Assembly: GCF_002234675.1 (NCBI RefSeq)
Contig: NC_019859.2
Location: 28,825,973 to 28,889,972, forward strand
Reading direction: 5' to 3'
Length of the DNA: 64,000 nucleotides
Source: Oryzias latipes
Taxonomy: Eukaryota; Chordata; Actinopteri; Beloniformes; Adrianichthyidae
The notes below the pieces were generated by a model. The model was not told where the DNA came from. It was given only the letters and a program-made list of their open reading frames with translations, and did no database searches. Every line of letters starts with the position of its first letter. Positions within the stretch are counted from its first letter, which is position 1. The position numbers were made by a program, and so were the translations under genes. Shown one piece after another: positions 11,034-22,800 of this stretch.

Positions 11034-13080
11034 GGGGTGGAGGGCTTGGTCGTCGCTGCTCCTTGCCCTTCTGCCGTGGTTTGGGGTGGGGGTCGGGGCT
11101 TCCGGTGCCTGGCGGGGGCGGTGGGGGGCTCCGTTGGTCGGGGGGTCGGGTCCGGTGCCTGGGTGGGGCGGGCTGGGGCGCTGCGTGGTCCTCTGGGCTT
11201 GGGTGTGGGGGTGCGTGGTGGGGGGTGGGGTGGTGGTCTGGCTTGGCTTGGGGGGGTGGTCCCTTTGCCTGTGCTGGGGGGGGTTGGCGGGGGGCCCTGC
11301 TCGGGTGGGGGGGGCCCAGCGGCGCCGGATGGGCTGCCCATCTGCACCTGGGGCTGGGATCGGCCCTTCCCTGGCTCTGGGACGGGACGGGACAACCCTC
11401 TCGGGGCCCCCGGTCGCTCTGGGTATCACCCGCTTCGGCTGCGGGGTCTGGGGTGGGGTGGGGTGGGGGGCTTGTCGGCCCTGTCCTGTGGGGGGGCGTT
11501 CTGGGGGGGAGGGGGGGCCCATTATTAGTACGGGTCGGGGGGGCTAGCGGGTCGGGGTCTCCGCTGAGGCAATCAGTGGTTGCCTCGGCCGGTTGGCCTC
11601 CTCGGTCCCGTCGAGGCCTGACCAGAGCTCTTCTAGGGCCGGCGTCTGGGGGTGGGGGCCTGGGCTTGCTCCGGGGGGGAGCGACGCTTTCTGGCTCCTC
11701 TCTCTCTGTGTGGGGTGGGTGGTGCCGGGCCTGGGGTGTCGGCGCCTCCGGGGGTGGGCCCCTGGGCTGGGTGGCCCTGGCCCCTTTGCTGGGGGTGGGC
11801 TGGGGGACGGCTGTTTGACCACCGGGGGACAGTCTACCAGCTGTCCCCAACTTACCCCCTTCCTTATATAACCTCATATTAGGGTGAGGGGGTGGGGGGT
11901 TTAGCCTGCGATGCGCCTTGGGGGGGGGCTACTTGGGAGTGGCCCCCCTCCTATGGTTGCCGTATGGAGTGGGCCCCCCCTCTTTCGGTTTTATTTGCAC
12001 CTTAGACACGTAGGGTCCTTGGTAGGGGGGGTGCTTGGACATCACTGCAAGCAAGCAGCAGATGTCCTCCTGGCACCCTACCCGCCAATTTTAACCGCAC
12101 CTTAGACATTTAGGGCCCCTTGGTGTGGAGGGTGAGGGGACATCACTGTGAGTAATCAGGAGATGTCCCCTTAGTGCCCTACTCGCCAATTTTAACTGCA
12201 CCCCCCTTAGTACACACACCCCTCCCCCTTCAATATATACATTCAAACATAAACACACACACATGCACACAAACACCCTCTCAAACACCCATACACGCAC
12301 ACACATTTTACAAGGAAGGTGGGACCTGGGTCCATCTGTCCCCTGCCCCGTCCCTGGTGGGGGGTGCGGGCCTCTTGGCGATGGCGGCCGTGTCCCTTGG
12401 GTGCCGGCTCCCTGGGCCCGGCGGTGCTCTCTCCGCGCGGTGGGGGGGTTCATATTACACCTGAGCCGGGGGTGTTCGTGTCCCTGGGGGTGGGTCCTGG
12501 TCCTTGCCCCTGGGCGCTGGGCCCCGCCAAACTTCCAACATGGCCGAGCCTGGTCGGGCCATATTTATAACATCCCTTATGGGCCGCCCTTTTTTCCCCG
12601 GGGTTCCCCCCTCCTGGGCGGGGGCGGCGGGCCCCTGCCTTGCTCCTACCTGGACCAACCGTGGGCCGGGTGGGTGGCTGCCTGGAGTGCGGAGCGGGTC
12701 TCCCTTGGGGGGTCCTGGCTCGTACCTGGGGTCGGGGCGGGGGGATGCCCGGAACTCCTGGGTGGTGGTGGGGTGCTCGTCTGGGGCTGTGGGCGTCCCT
12801 CTCCGGTGGGGCCCTGCGTTGGGCTCTTCCGGCGCGGCGGGGGGCTGCTTTCCTGGCTGGGCTGGGGCGGCGCTCTCTTTCCCTCTGCGCCTCCCTGCTC
12901 TCTGGCTCTGGGGGCCTCGCGGCGGTCCTGCTGGCCCTGGCCTGGGTGGCGGTCTTGGTCGCCCGGGCGGCGGTTGTTCCCTGCCAGTTCCCGTGTGGCG
13001 GTGGGGGGATTCCGGCTGCCGCTGCTGCTGCGGCGGGGGTATGGGTGTGGGGGTGGCTGGGCGCTCCTCCTCCTTCTTTT
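11034..13080 (+). other. strand-asymmetric G-rich 3' UTR of the L1
   Basis: About 2 kb directly after ORF2. The sense strand is dominated by G runs of 3-9 bases separated by short loops, for example 11037-11530 and 12330-13060, and these would score very high for G-quadruplexes. The many long Pro-rich open frames on the complementary strand are a by-product of this composition. A CA-rich patch (12240-12310) and a 100-bp tandem duplication lie in the middle. From about 13130 the sequence returns to normal composition up to the poly(A) tail. Confidence 0.85.
11997..12197 (+). repeat. 100-bp tandem duplication inside the L1 3' UTR
   Basis: Two adjacent units, 11997-12096 and 12097-12197. Both start GCACCTTAGACA, pass through TAGGG...CTTGGT, GACATCACTG and AGATGTCC, and end GCCAATTTTAAC. 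They differ at many positions, so the duplication is older than this insertion and is probably part of the family consensus. Confidence 0.8.
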
Positions 13081-13670
13081 CACATTCCACCATCCATTTT
13101 AGAAGAACATAAACACTCACCTGAGCACAGGTGTTAGCTCACCTTTGCACTAATAGTTTGCATGATTGAATGAATGAAAGATTTCACACTAGTTGGTTTA
13201 AAGGCATAGGTATGCGTTCGTGAACACTATCTGTTTTGTGTGCATGTTGACATGTGGACATTTCTGCGGCTAGCAGGGGTGTTGATAATATTTGAGTGTG
13301 TGTGAACAGGCCCCGCCCTTTTTGTACTACATTTGAACCGTACCGTAACGATAAACAACCAGTAAACCTGTCTGCTCTATGCTGCTTCATGGTCTTACCC
13401 CCCTTCCCCTCCTATTATCACCCTCCTACCCCCCCCTCTCTCTAACGTCCCTCTCTCTTGTTCCCCTCTTTCCTTTTCCGTCCGGTCCAACACCAAAGAT
13501 TTTCAAACATGATTGAAATTAATAAAGTTTGGCCTCAATTACAAAAGGGGTTTATTCAGACATACCTTTGGTTTGTCTGAAGATGAATAACCCCTCTTGT
13601 TAGAATAAAATATGTCCAACACAAGAGGCCCTCAGCTCTCATCTGTTTGCCTAGCTGTTGGACAGGACAA

Positions 13671-13703
<33 letters not shown>

Positions 13704-13709
<6 letters not shown>

Positions 13710-13720
13710 ATACAAACGTC
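13704..13720 (+). repeat. target-site duplication, right copy, of the L1
   Basis: Exact copy of 5745-5761 following the A tail; its first four A are indistinguishable from the tail. Confidence 0.93.
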
Positions 13721-13752
13721 AAAAAGAGGTTTCCTGCTTCCAAAACACAAGT

Positions 13753-13758
13753 TTTATT
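13753..13758 (-). promoter_or_regulatory. gnav1: polyadenylation signal of gnav1
   Basis: TTTATT on the plus strand reads AATAAA on the minus strand, 80 bases beyond the gnav1 stop codon. The L1 insertion lies just outside this signal. Confidence 0.7.
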
Positions 13759-13837
13759 GTTCAAAGACCACAAACAGCAGCTTTACCACCCAAAACACCT
13801 GAACTCTGAGAAAACTCAGACTGATTTCCTCTGAAGG

Positions 13838-16800
13838 CTACAGCAGGGACATGGCCTGCAGGTTCTCCTTGATGATCGTGTCCATGACCACCTGAAAAAC
13901 CACCTGGATGCTGGAAGTATCCGTTGCCGTTGTAAAGTGGTGGTAGATGAGCCTGCTGGGGGTTTTGTTGAGAGAGAGAAATCTGGCAGTGATGAAGCGA
14001 GCGGCAGAATCCACATCCCGGTCTGCACCTGGAAGAAGGTGAGGTGGGGGCGTGCATCAGGTTTTAGGAGTCCTCGTCATGTTGGTCAGACTCAAACCCT
14101 GCAGGGTCTGTCATGAACCTCCCATCTTTATTTATTTTTAGATGAAGTTCTAACCCACAACACAGTTCTGACGGAAACACAAAGCCTCTGCCACAGACAG
14201 ACAGCTGGATCATCCGTCAGAACCAGCAGACCCACAGAACAGAACCTTACAGTTCTGAAGCTGCATTCATCTTTTCTTCATCTGTAAAATCCACACGTTT
14301 CCATTCTGATATAGACGGACAACGGGACAATGCAATGTTACCTAAATGCTGAAAATGTGGCTCTCAAGGCATTCCCAGGGGGCAGATCTCAAGGACCCAA
14401 ACTAAAGTACCCCCCCACCACCACCCCAGCTGAATTGAAGAGTTTTTACAAGAGGACCACAAAAAAATAAATAAAAAAAAGTTGTATTTTAAAGTAAAAA
14501 CAAAGCCATCATCACCAAATCATTGAAAGAATATAAAAAAACCCTCTTAGAAGAATGTGTGGAACTGCAGCCACAGCAGGGGCCCCTCCAGCATGAAGTC
14601 AAGCTCTTTGTCTAAGTCAAGCATGTTTGTACTTTGTCACCAATCTCCTTTTCTAAAAAGCGTTTGCCAGGAGTGGAGTCATACTCTGATGTATTTTCAA
14701 AGGTTATCAGCGGTCTTTTAATTATGATTATGTCCTTTTTGGACAAAATTAAAAAAAGACCTAGGACATAGTTTCTGCAGAACAGCAGGAGTTGATCCGA
14801 AATTCCCTCTGTTGGCGTGAAGTAACCCCGTCCCCCACTGTAACTAGTGTATTTTCGACATCACAAAAAAATATTTTTCAAACACCATATTTGACTAAAG
14901 ATATACATACAATGAGCTGAATTTCCTTAGTTTCCATCATTAGAAAAATGCCACAAAAACATGTTAAAAAAAACACTAAAAAGACAATTTTTACAGATCT
15001 GTCCCCTTACAGGTCCAACTGCCAAACAACCCTCTCCCCCGATTATGCAGAAAAAAAGCTTTATTTAAATACTAAACATTTTTCTTTACAGTTGGACTCT
15101 TTACCATGGGGAACAAATGAGAAAGCTATTCTTTCTGAATCCATCTCCCAGTGGACATTTAGGGAACTGCAACATTTAGTTTCCTTCACATTTATGAAGG
15201 GGTGGGTGGTGGGGTGGGGGATCTATGATGACTTGAATCCTTATCTTACCTTTAAACTGTGGCCAATAGAAGCGCAGATGCCGTCCCGAGTGTAAAATCT
15301 TGTCCTGAAAAAGGTCGATCTTGTTCATGAATAAAACCTGTAACACAAACATGGAAGCATCAGCAGGGAGCTGAGAGGCTCTGAGGCGGGCAGGAAGATG
15401 GCAAACAGGCTCATTTAGTTCATTCAAAAATCTCTATTAATCCCTGACAGGACATCAGAAGCTGTACTCTGTCGAGTTCTGGTGGTTACAGCAGAGGGCA
15501 GGATGGTTGTTTGGCTCATCTGTTTACTACCAACAATCTGGTAGATTCTTTCCTCAGAAATGTACATATTAAAGCAAATAATAACAATCTCGACTGCCTT
15601 AACCCTTGTGCTATCCTATGGGGTCAAGATGACCATTGACGTGTTCTCCCTACCATGACAAAGGTGGATAAATGTGAAGAGGATTTCATGTAATCCATGG
15701 ACACCAGTGAAGATCACAAATCATTGAAGAAAAAAGGTTCAGGGCATTGTCATGTCGGGTCCAGATGACCCCACTCCCAATGTGAAAGTGCCTAGGATAG
15801 CACAAGGGTTCATCTATATAATAGAGGATGATGGTCAGTCTGCAGCCATGGAGCGCGTCCATCTGGATGTGCTCCCTCAGACCTGTGTGTTTTTGCAGTT
15901 TGAACTGACTAATTAAAGACATCAGTCGCTCCCTTCTCTGATCGCAGACCAAACGCACACGGATAATAACGGGTTATGAGGCGGATGCAGAGCAGCACCT
16001 CGGTGTGTAATTATCACTGGCCAGCCTCAGCTGAGAGTTAATTGAGGTGGAGGTTACAAATCTCCCTCCCACATAAAAAAAAGCTATCATGAAACACATT
16101 TGTTTAATGAGCCTGTTATCCATGTGAACACGCAGGTCCGCACACACCCGGCCACGTAAACACGCCACTCACTGGCTTTCAATTACTCATTTCGCTTTAA
16201 TGAAGCTTGAAGTTTTTCCTGATTTTAAAACAAACTGAAACTTTCTGCAGTCAGTGTGTGTGACAGCAAAGTCAGGTGACTGGTGTGATCGGGGATTTCG
16301 GCCTTCACAGCTTCAGCAGATTGAATAAGAGCAATGTTCAGGGTCTGCAGGAACACGGCAGAGTTCAGCGCCGAGCGCATGTCCATCAGCACGCAGAAGC
16401 AACCCACTTACAGAAGCTCATTACACGACTGTTTTAATGCCATCATTTACCGGAAACAGGAACGGAAAAACTGGGAGAGGGGGAAATGCCCAGCCCAACC
16501 TGATTACACGACTCTGTTTAATGTAGAGCGACAGAAGACTCGAACCGTGAGATTAGTGTGGAAACAGCATTGACCAGGCAGCTCCAGGTCACTCCGGGAA
16601 TGACCAGAAAAGAGTTTATCCTTAAAAGCTACATGCATGAAAACCAGATCCTCCAAGTTTCTTTGACCTTTTTGACTCTTAAGTTACCAAAAGACACGGT
16701 CTGCTCCTGGCTGGATACGTCAAGCTCAGGATTTAAACAGAAGCCACAGAAATATGAAAGATTAACTGCTGGAGATTTAAAGATTTGTGAGTCTGATCGG

Positions 16801-19800
16801 CCTCTACATCTTTCTTTTTTTTTCTTTTCTCAGTCAGCTCAGTTGCATTTCTGCAGTCAGGCTGCATTTCTGCTGTTGGACTGCATGTCTACGGTCTGCT
16901 GCACTTTTGCAAGTCTGTTTGACTTCTGCAGCCGAGTTACATTCCCGCTATTGCGGCTGAGTTGCATTTCTGCTGTTGGTTTAAACTCAACGAGACGCAA
17001 GATGTTGGCAAGATGGAACTAAAGTCAGTTTTGTTTCAGTATGAAACAGTTCTCACAGGTTTATGGACACCACCATCACCAAACTGTCTTCAATGCAGCC
17101 GCTACCACTTGATTGGTCAAAAATGTTAAGAGGGTGGGGTTCAGTGAAAGTGCACGAGGGATCAAACCTGGATCCAAACGGCATCTCTGGTCTTAACGGA
17201 AGACAGAAACAACAAATCTGCTTTGGATTTTCAAATATTTGATGGTATACTAATGAAATGAAATGGCATTGGTTCTGTTGTGTTGCTGTGTAGTTGTTTT
17301 AAAACATAAAAGTTTGGAATCATTTAACCCTTGTGCTATCCTATGACCCTACCCTCACATTGACGTGTTCTCCCTACCATGACAAAGGTGGATAAAGGTG
17401 GAAAGATTTCATGTAATCCATGGACACCAGTGAAGATCACAAATCATTGAAGAAAAATGGTTCAGAGCATTGTCTAGTGGGTCTAGATGACCCAACTCCC
17501 AATGGTAAAGTGCCTAGGATAGCACAAGGGTTACACACACTGCCTCAGAGCTCAGGTTCATGGGGCAAAGGGGAGTCTTTTCTGATTCTGAGTCCCCTTT
17601 TGCAAACTTAAGTCAAATTCCAGGTCAAGTCTTGAGTTCAGTTGCTATAACACACGTGTTTTATAGTCACAAATGATGGATTGTGGGTTTTTCTAATACC
17701 CACAAAAACAACTGTTTGGTGTTTGTGTGCCCCAAAAAGACAACAGGGACGTTAGATCTGACCGTAAACCCAAACATTATTCACAAGTCCTAAAGCTCAA
17801 GTCTCTCCCAGTGATGATGACTCAAGTCAGTCTCAGGTCCAAGTCTTCATCTCTGTGTTCTAATGTGCACAGGTTCAGCTTTTATCCATCCATTAGACCT
17901 GGTCAGAACAAGGCAGGTCCACATTTTGTGTCTCAGATGTTTTCCTTTCCTTTCCTTATTTTAGATCATTAAATCAAGACCTGACCGTCCCATCCTCATT
18001 AGCTCCTAACAGCTTCAACAGGAAGCAGAGAATCAATGTTATTCATTTCACTTGTCAGTGGTTTCATTGCTGTGGCTGATGGGTTGATGGTCAGAGCCCT
18101 GCTCAGAGGCACTCCGTCATTCACACAAGCATAACTAATGTTTATAGCTGATCTAACACAAGATAAAGACTGAAAGTCTAACATTTCACTGAAGTGGAGG
18201 TTTTAGCGAAAAACCTCATGAAACAGTCATTTTCACCTCCTCTATTGTCAGATAGGAGTGACTTTAAATCACACCCACTTTCTGCAAACAAGCTTTTCTC
18301 CCCTGAGATTTCTACTGTTTGGTCATTTTTGTGTTTGAATTAATTATTCCTCCTCTGTTCTCTTGCATTTGGATGCTCCTATTTTCTCCAAAGGGGCCAC
18401 AAACTAAAACTGACCTGTACTTTTTTTCCGGGGAATACAGACCCCATAGAAACTGCACCCACATGACCAAGATGCTGTAGTTTCTCATCAGAACTGTCTA
18501 GAACGGTGCATTTCATGCAACCGTAACCCTTGTTCTATCTTAGATGACCCCACCCTTACATTGACGTGTTCTCCCTACCATGACAAAGGTGGATAAAGGT
18601 GGAAAGATTTCATGTAATCCATGGACACCAGTGAAGATCACAAATCATTGAAGAAAAAAGGTTCAGAGCACTGTCTAGTGGGTCTAGATGACCCAACTCC
18701 CAACGTTAAAGTGCCTAGGATAGCACAAGGGTTAAATGCATTCATACAGTGATGCAGCTCCATTGGAGTGGAGACGTTTGTTTGTCAGGAGAAGAGCAGA
18801 AGTCTCTCTGATAGCTGCAGAAATCTTCTGAGCCACTCACAGGTTGCTTCACAAAATATGAAATGAGAGGAATCTTCATATTTTGTTTCCATGATTCTGT
18901 CACAAATCAAATCCAAACCAAAGTCTGGCGTTCCGTCAGTTTGGGTTTCAACCTCCTTCTGTGCACTTAGAGAGGTTTTCTTTGATTAGCAGAAATGGAC
19001 CAACACCAGTCCACATGTGCAGGCAGGGCAGGAGGGCCCTGAAGATCAGACTTTGAGCTAGAAGAGCAAGAACTTTAGCTGTTTCTCTAACAGGAAAGCA
19101 GCTACACGGATAGAGAAAACAGCGTTTGTGCACACCAAATGGGACAAATGAGGGAGCAGAAGACCAACACCCGGCAAACAAACTCCTCCATAGAAGCACG
19201 ATTAAAACATGTCGAGTGAAATCAGGGGAAGCGTTGACCGCCAGCAGCAGGTGTCTGGGCGATGCTGAAGAGCTCCTCACCATTGATGTGCTGCAGAAGA
19301 ACAGGCTATTGCAGATGGAGGAAAAGAGATTCATGCTCTCCTGAAGACGATTCTGCAGGGAGAAGACAGAGAGCAGGAATCAGCTGCTGAACGGTTCATC
19401 ATCTGAGGGTGAAGTTCTCCAGTGGAAACCAGCTCCTGCGTGAATTTATGTCTGAATTGTCATCTTAATTCAAATCCAGGTCTCAGCAGATATCTCCGTT
19501 TCCTGAATCATCTTTAGCTATACAGATAAAACTCTACCCTGATTTGAGGAGAACCCTTGATCGGAACTCTGGACTAACTTCTTCCTTTGAGTGGCCTCAC
19601 ATTTCCAACCACACTGCATTTACCAGGTTTTTGTTCTTCTGTCCATTTGCAGCTGCTGAAAGGGAATTTGTCACATACACAGCAGCCTGAAACCTGTTTT
19701 CTTGATGCTTTGATCTTTTTCACTGTTTCAGCTCCAAATGCACTGTCAGCCATCATCTTCCCTCAGTCTTTACAGCAAACGTATATTATGGCAGCCCCAG

Positions 19801-22800
19801 CCCCCAAAAGCTTCCATTTAGTTCACTGAATCATGATCAGAAAGTTGGATTTTGGTTTAATCATCAGCCTCACAATGATTTTTCTTATTTTTTAAAGTTG
19901 GATTTTGGTTTAATCATCAGCCTCACAATGATTTTTCTTATTTTTTAAAGTCTCCATCTGTCATTTTTCTCGTTTCCTATTTTCTTCACTCGTTCTCTGC
20001 ACTTAAATTTACTTTAAACACACTGTTGTAAAATTTTTATTGCAGCAAAAACAGGGAAAATCCAGCATTTGTTCCATCCTAACGTCCATTCTGCAAACCC
20101 TTAAACTTCTCAGCTGCTTGGTTCTCTTCTCCTTTTTCAGATTCTTTGAGGTGAACAACAGAAACGTCACAAAATGGAATATTCCTGCACTGTTGATAGA
20201 TTATTAAAATCTGTCCGTCTTTCTCACCTGAACCTGTTTCTGTTTTTGGAAAAAGAAAAGAAAAGTAATTGGAAGGGAAAAAATGGGTTTGTTCTGAATA
20301 TCTTTATGTTCCCTCGTTACATATACAGTTGGGCAAAAAAGTTTTTAGTCAGCCATCAATCGTGCAAAAAAAAAAACGTGTTAAAAAGATGAGTGAGGCC
20401 TGTAATTTTCATTATAGGTACATCTCAACTATGAGGCCAGATTTCTGTCCACAGCAATACTACAGTAAAAGCATGTTCTTAATGGTTGTTTGTACGGATC
20501 AGGCCTGAACATTTTAATTGTTTTAGTCTTTTGTTTGTTTTAATAACTTGTACAAATGGAGCCTGGGATTTGACGCAGCGAAAGTAAAATAGGTCGGACT
20601 CTACGGCCCTGGACCTGCTGCTGAAGTTACTGTGGTTGCTCCAAAGCTGAGATCATCCGACAAGTTTATTGGCCTGCCTGGAGTTGAATCTGTGAGGAGC
20701 ACAAGCTGCCTCTCAGTCCTAATTCTGAAGTCAGAGGGAGAACAAAATGTTTTATTCCTAACAGAGCAGAGAACAACAGAACCTCTGACTCTTGTATCCA
20801 ATAAGTCAGCTCATTTTAAAGGCAAAGCGGCTGCTGGTCCGAGAACAGTTGGACAGGAGCATGGTCACCATGGTTGCCATGGTTACAAAGGTCCTTCTTC
20901 TCTGTCTAAAGATGTCTGGACAGGGAAGTTCTGAGTCTCTGGAGGTTTGGTGTTGATTTGGTTCCTTTCCCGTCTGATCTAGGCTTGTCGTCGTCTTTGA
21001 CATCTTCTTCCTTTACGAAGTTCCTGGTGTTCTCTGTAGGAGAAACATCTGGACTCAGATTGGGCCAGCTTGTCCGGCAGCCAAGGCCATGGTCATATCC
21101 ATGAGTAATGCAGGCTGAGGGATGAGGATCATCTTTCAAAGGTCTTCTTTACTCCTGACACTCAGAGATTCTTCAAGTTCCTCTGAAATCCTTTCACTTT
21201 GGGGTTGATCATGTCACAGACCAGGCACCAGGTGAAAGTTTCTTCTTTGTTTTTGATTCCTCAGTCCAGCTGTGATCTAGATGACCCCACTCCCAATGTT
21301 AAAGTACAAGGGTTACAAATGTGTGAAATCTGTCTTCTGTTGGAAATAAACATTTCTTTATTTATTTATGTTCCAACCCTTGGTTGGTTGCTGTAATTTG
21401 AAACATCAGACGTCTGTTGGACCTTCAGGTGATTCAACAACACACATGAAAACCAGGCGTGTTCCCGGGAGTGTTCCCCTCATCTGCTGCAGATGTGTCT
21501 GCATCCACTGACGCCTGCGGCTGCTGCATGCAGACACTGCACTCCTTCACCTGCAGTCAAGACGCTCATCTGATCCAAAAGGCTTTGGCAGCTGCTCTGA
21601 TGGCAGGTCTCCTGACATCTAAACTGATCACTGCTCCGGCACTAAGCTGAAAGGGGCCCAGCATCAGCAGGAGCCCAAGGGATTCTGGGAGTTCTCCTAC
21701 CGTGTGGGGGTCTTCCAGCAGCGTCATGTCATATCCACTAAGAGACACCACAAACAGCACCACTCTGACGTCCTCGAAACAGCCCATCCACTTCCGGCGC
21801 TCGGTTCTCTGCCCCCCCACATCGTACATCCTGAAAACATGAGGGGTGGGGGGTGGGGGGCAGAGGAAGACTGATGAAAAGAAAGACATGATTCAAGTTT
21901 CTCCTTCAGCTGCTATTCTGCAAATCATCTCTGCGCTAGAAGGTTCAGGCAGAAGTTCCCCTTACTCTGCTGTGACCCCCCCCCACACACACACACACAG
22001 CAGATGGACAACAGTGATGGGGGGTCAGGGCAAATATGGCACGTTTGTGAGAGGGAGGGCAGTCGGGCAATGCTGAGGCAGGAAGAGGATGTGACTTTTC
22101 CTTGAAAAGTAATCAGATTACAGAGGCAGCAGAGATGTTTTTTGGAAAATGGGTGTGATGTTTGCAGCTCTGACACCACTTTAACCCCTTCATGCCGTAT
22201 GTTGTTATATCGCGTTAAATCGAGGATTCCACTTCCTTTAGCATCACCTTGAATGAAAAAAAAAGAATATTTTTTACTATAATTGGAAATACTTTCAGGC
22301 ATGAAGAGGTTAAATAAAATATTTTATTTGAAATTTAAAATCCGTTTCTGTTCATCTCCTTTGATATTTTAAAGTTTTATTTTATGAATTAACTTGTTTA
22401 GTTAGCAGACTTTTTAACACCTTTATATTGTAACGTGTTTTTGTTGGTTCAGATTTGATGGGAAGGTTCCTCAGTTGTTCACATTCACCTTCAAACCTGA
22501 AGGTCTCATCAGCTCCTTCCTGATCAAGCTCTCTGGGGTTCACGACTCTGTTTGATTGGGAGCTAAATAAAATCTATCAAACAAATTGAAGTTTGAATAA
22601 TGGTTTGTAGAAGTGGGTGGAACAATTCACTTATAAAAATGATTTGAGTCCTATCATAATTTGTGGTTGCCGACACATTCATAGTCGATATTGGTTCATT
22701 TCCGATCCGATTGGATCCGATTCACTGACTTGAAATCGATTCAACCAGTGTGACTCAGAGATAAATACCTGGGTACTGAACAGTGCAGGTGAAGCTTTCC

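Larger units (their letters stand above)
5762..13703 (+). mobile_element. full-length L1-type LINE, about 7.9 kb
   Basis: Autonomous non-LTR retrotransposon inserted between npb and gnav1. Order: 5' UTR 5762-5989, ORF1 5990-6763, spacer of about 530 bp, ORF2 7290-11033, a long G-rich 3' UTR, and a pure A run 13674-13707 shared with the target-site duplication. Both ORFs are uninterrupted and a perfect 17-bp duplication flanks the element, so it is young and possibly still able to move. AATAAA motifs lie at 13521-13526 and about 13603. A diverged 3' fragment of the same family lies at 48501-48712 on the opposite strand. L1 clade placement is from ORF architecture and motifs; a Tx1-type subgroup cannot be excluded by eye. 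Confidence 0.95.

Noticed and set aside
10945-11877. Long Pro-rich open frame (310 codons) on the minus strand, with overlapping ones to 13120
   Set aside because: It is the complement of the G-rich L1 3' UTR; C-rich strands lack stop codons by composition, and no domain is visible.
14948-15295. 115-codon plus-strand frame
   Set aside because: Overlaps gnav1 exon 8 antisense; no recognisable protein.
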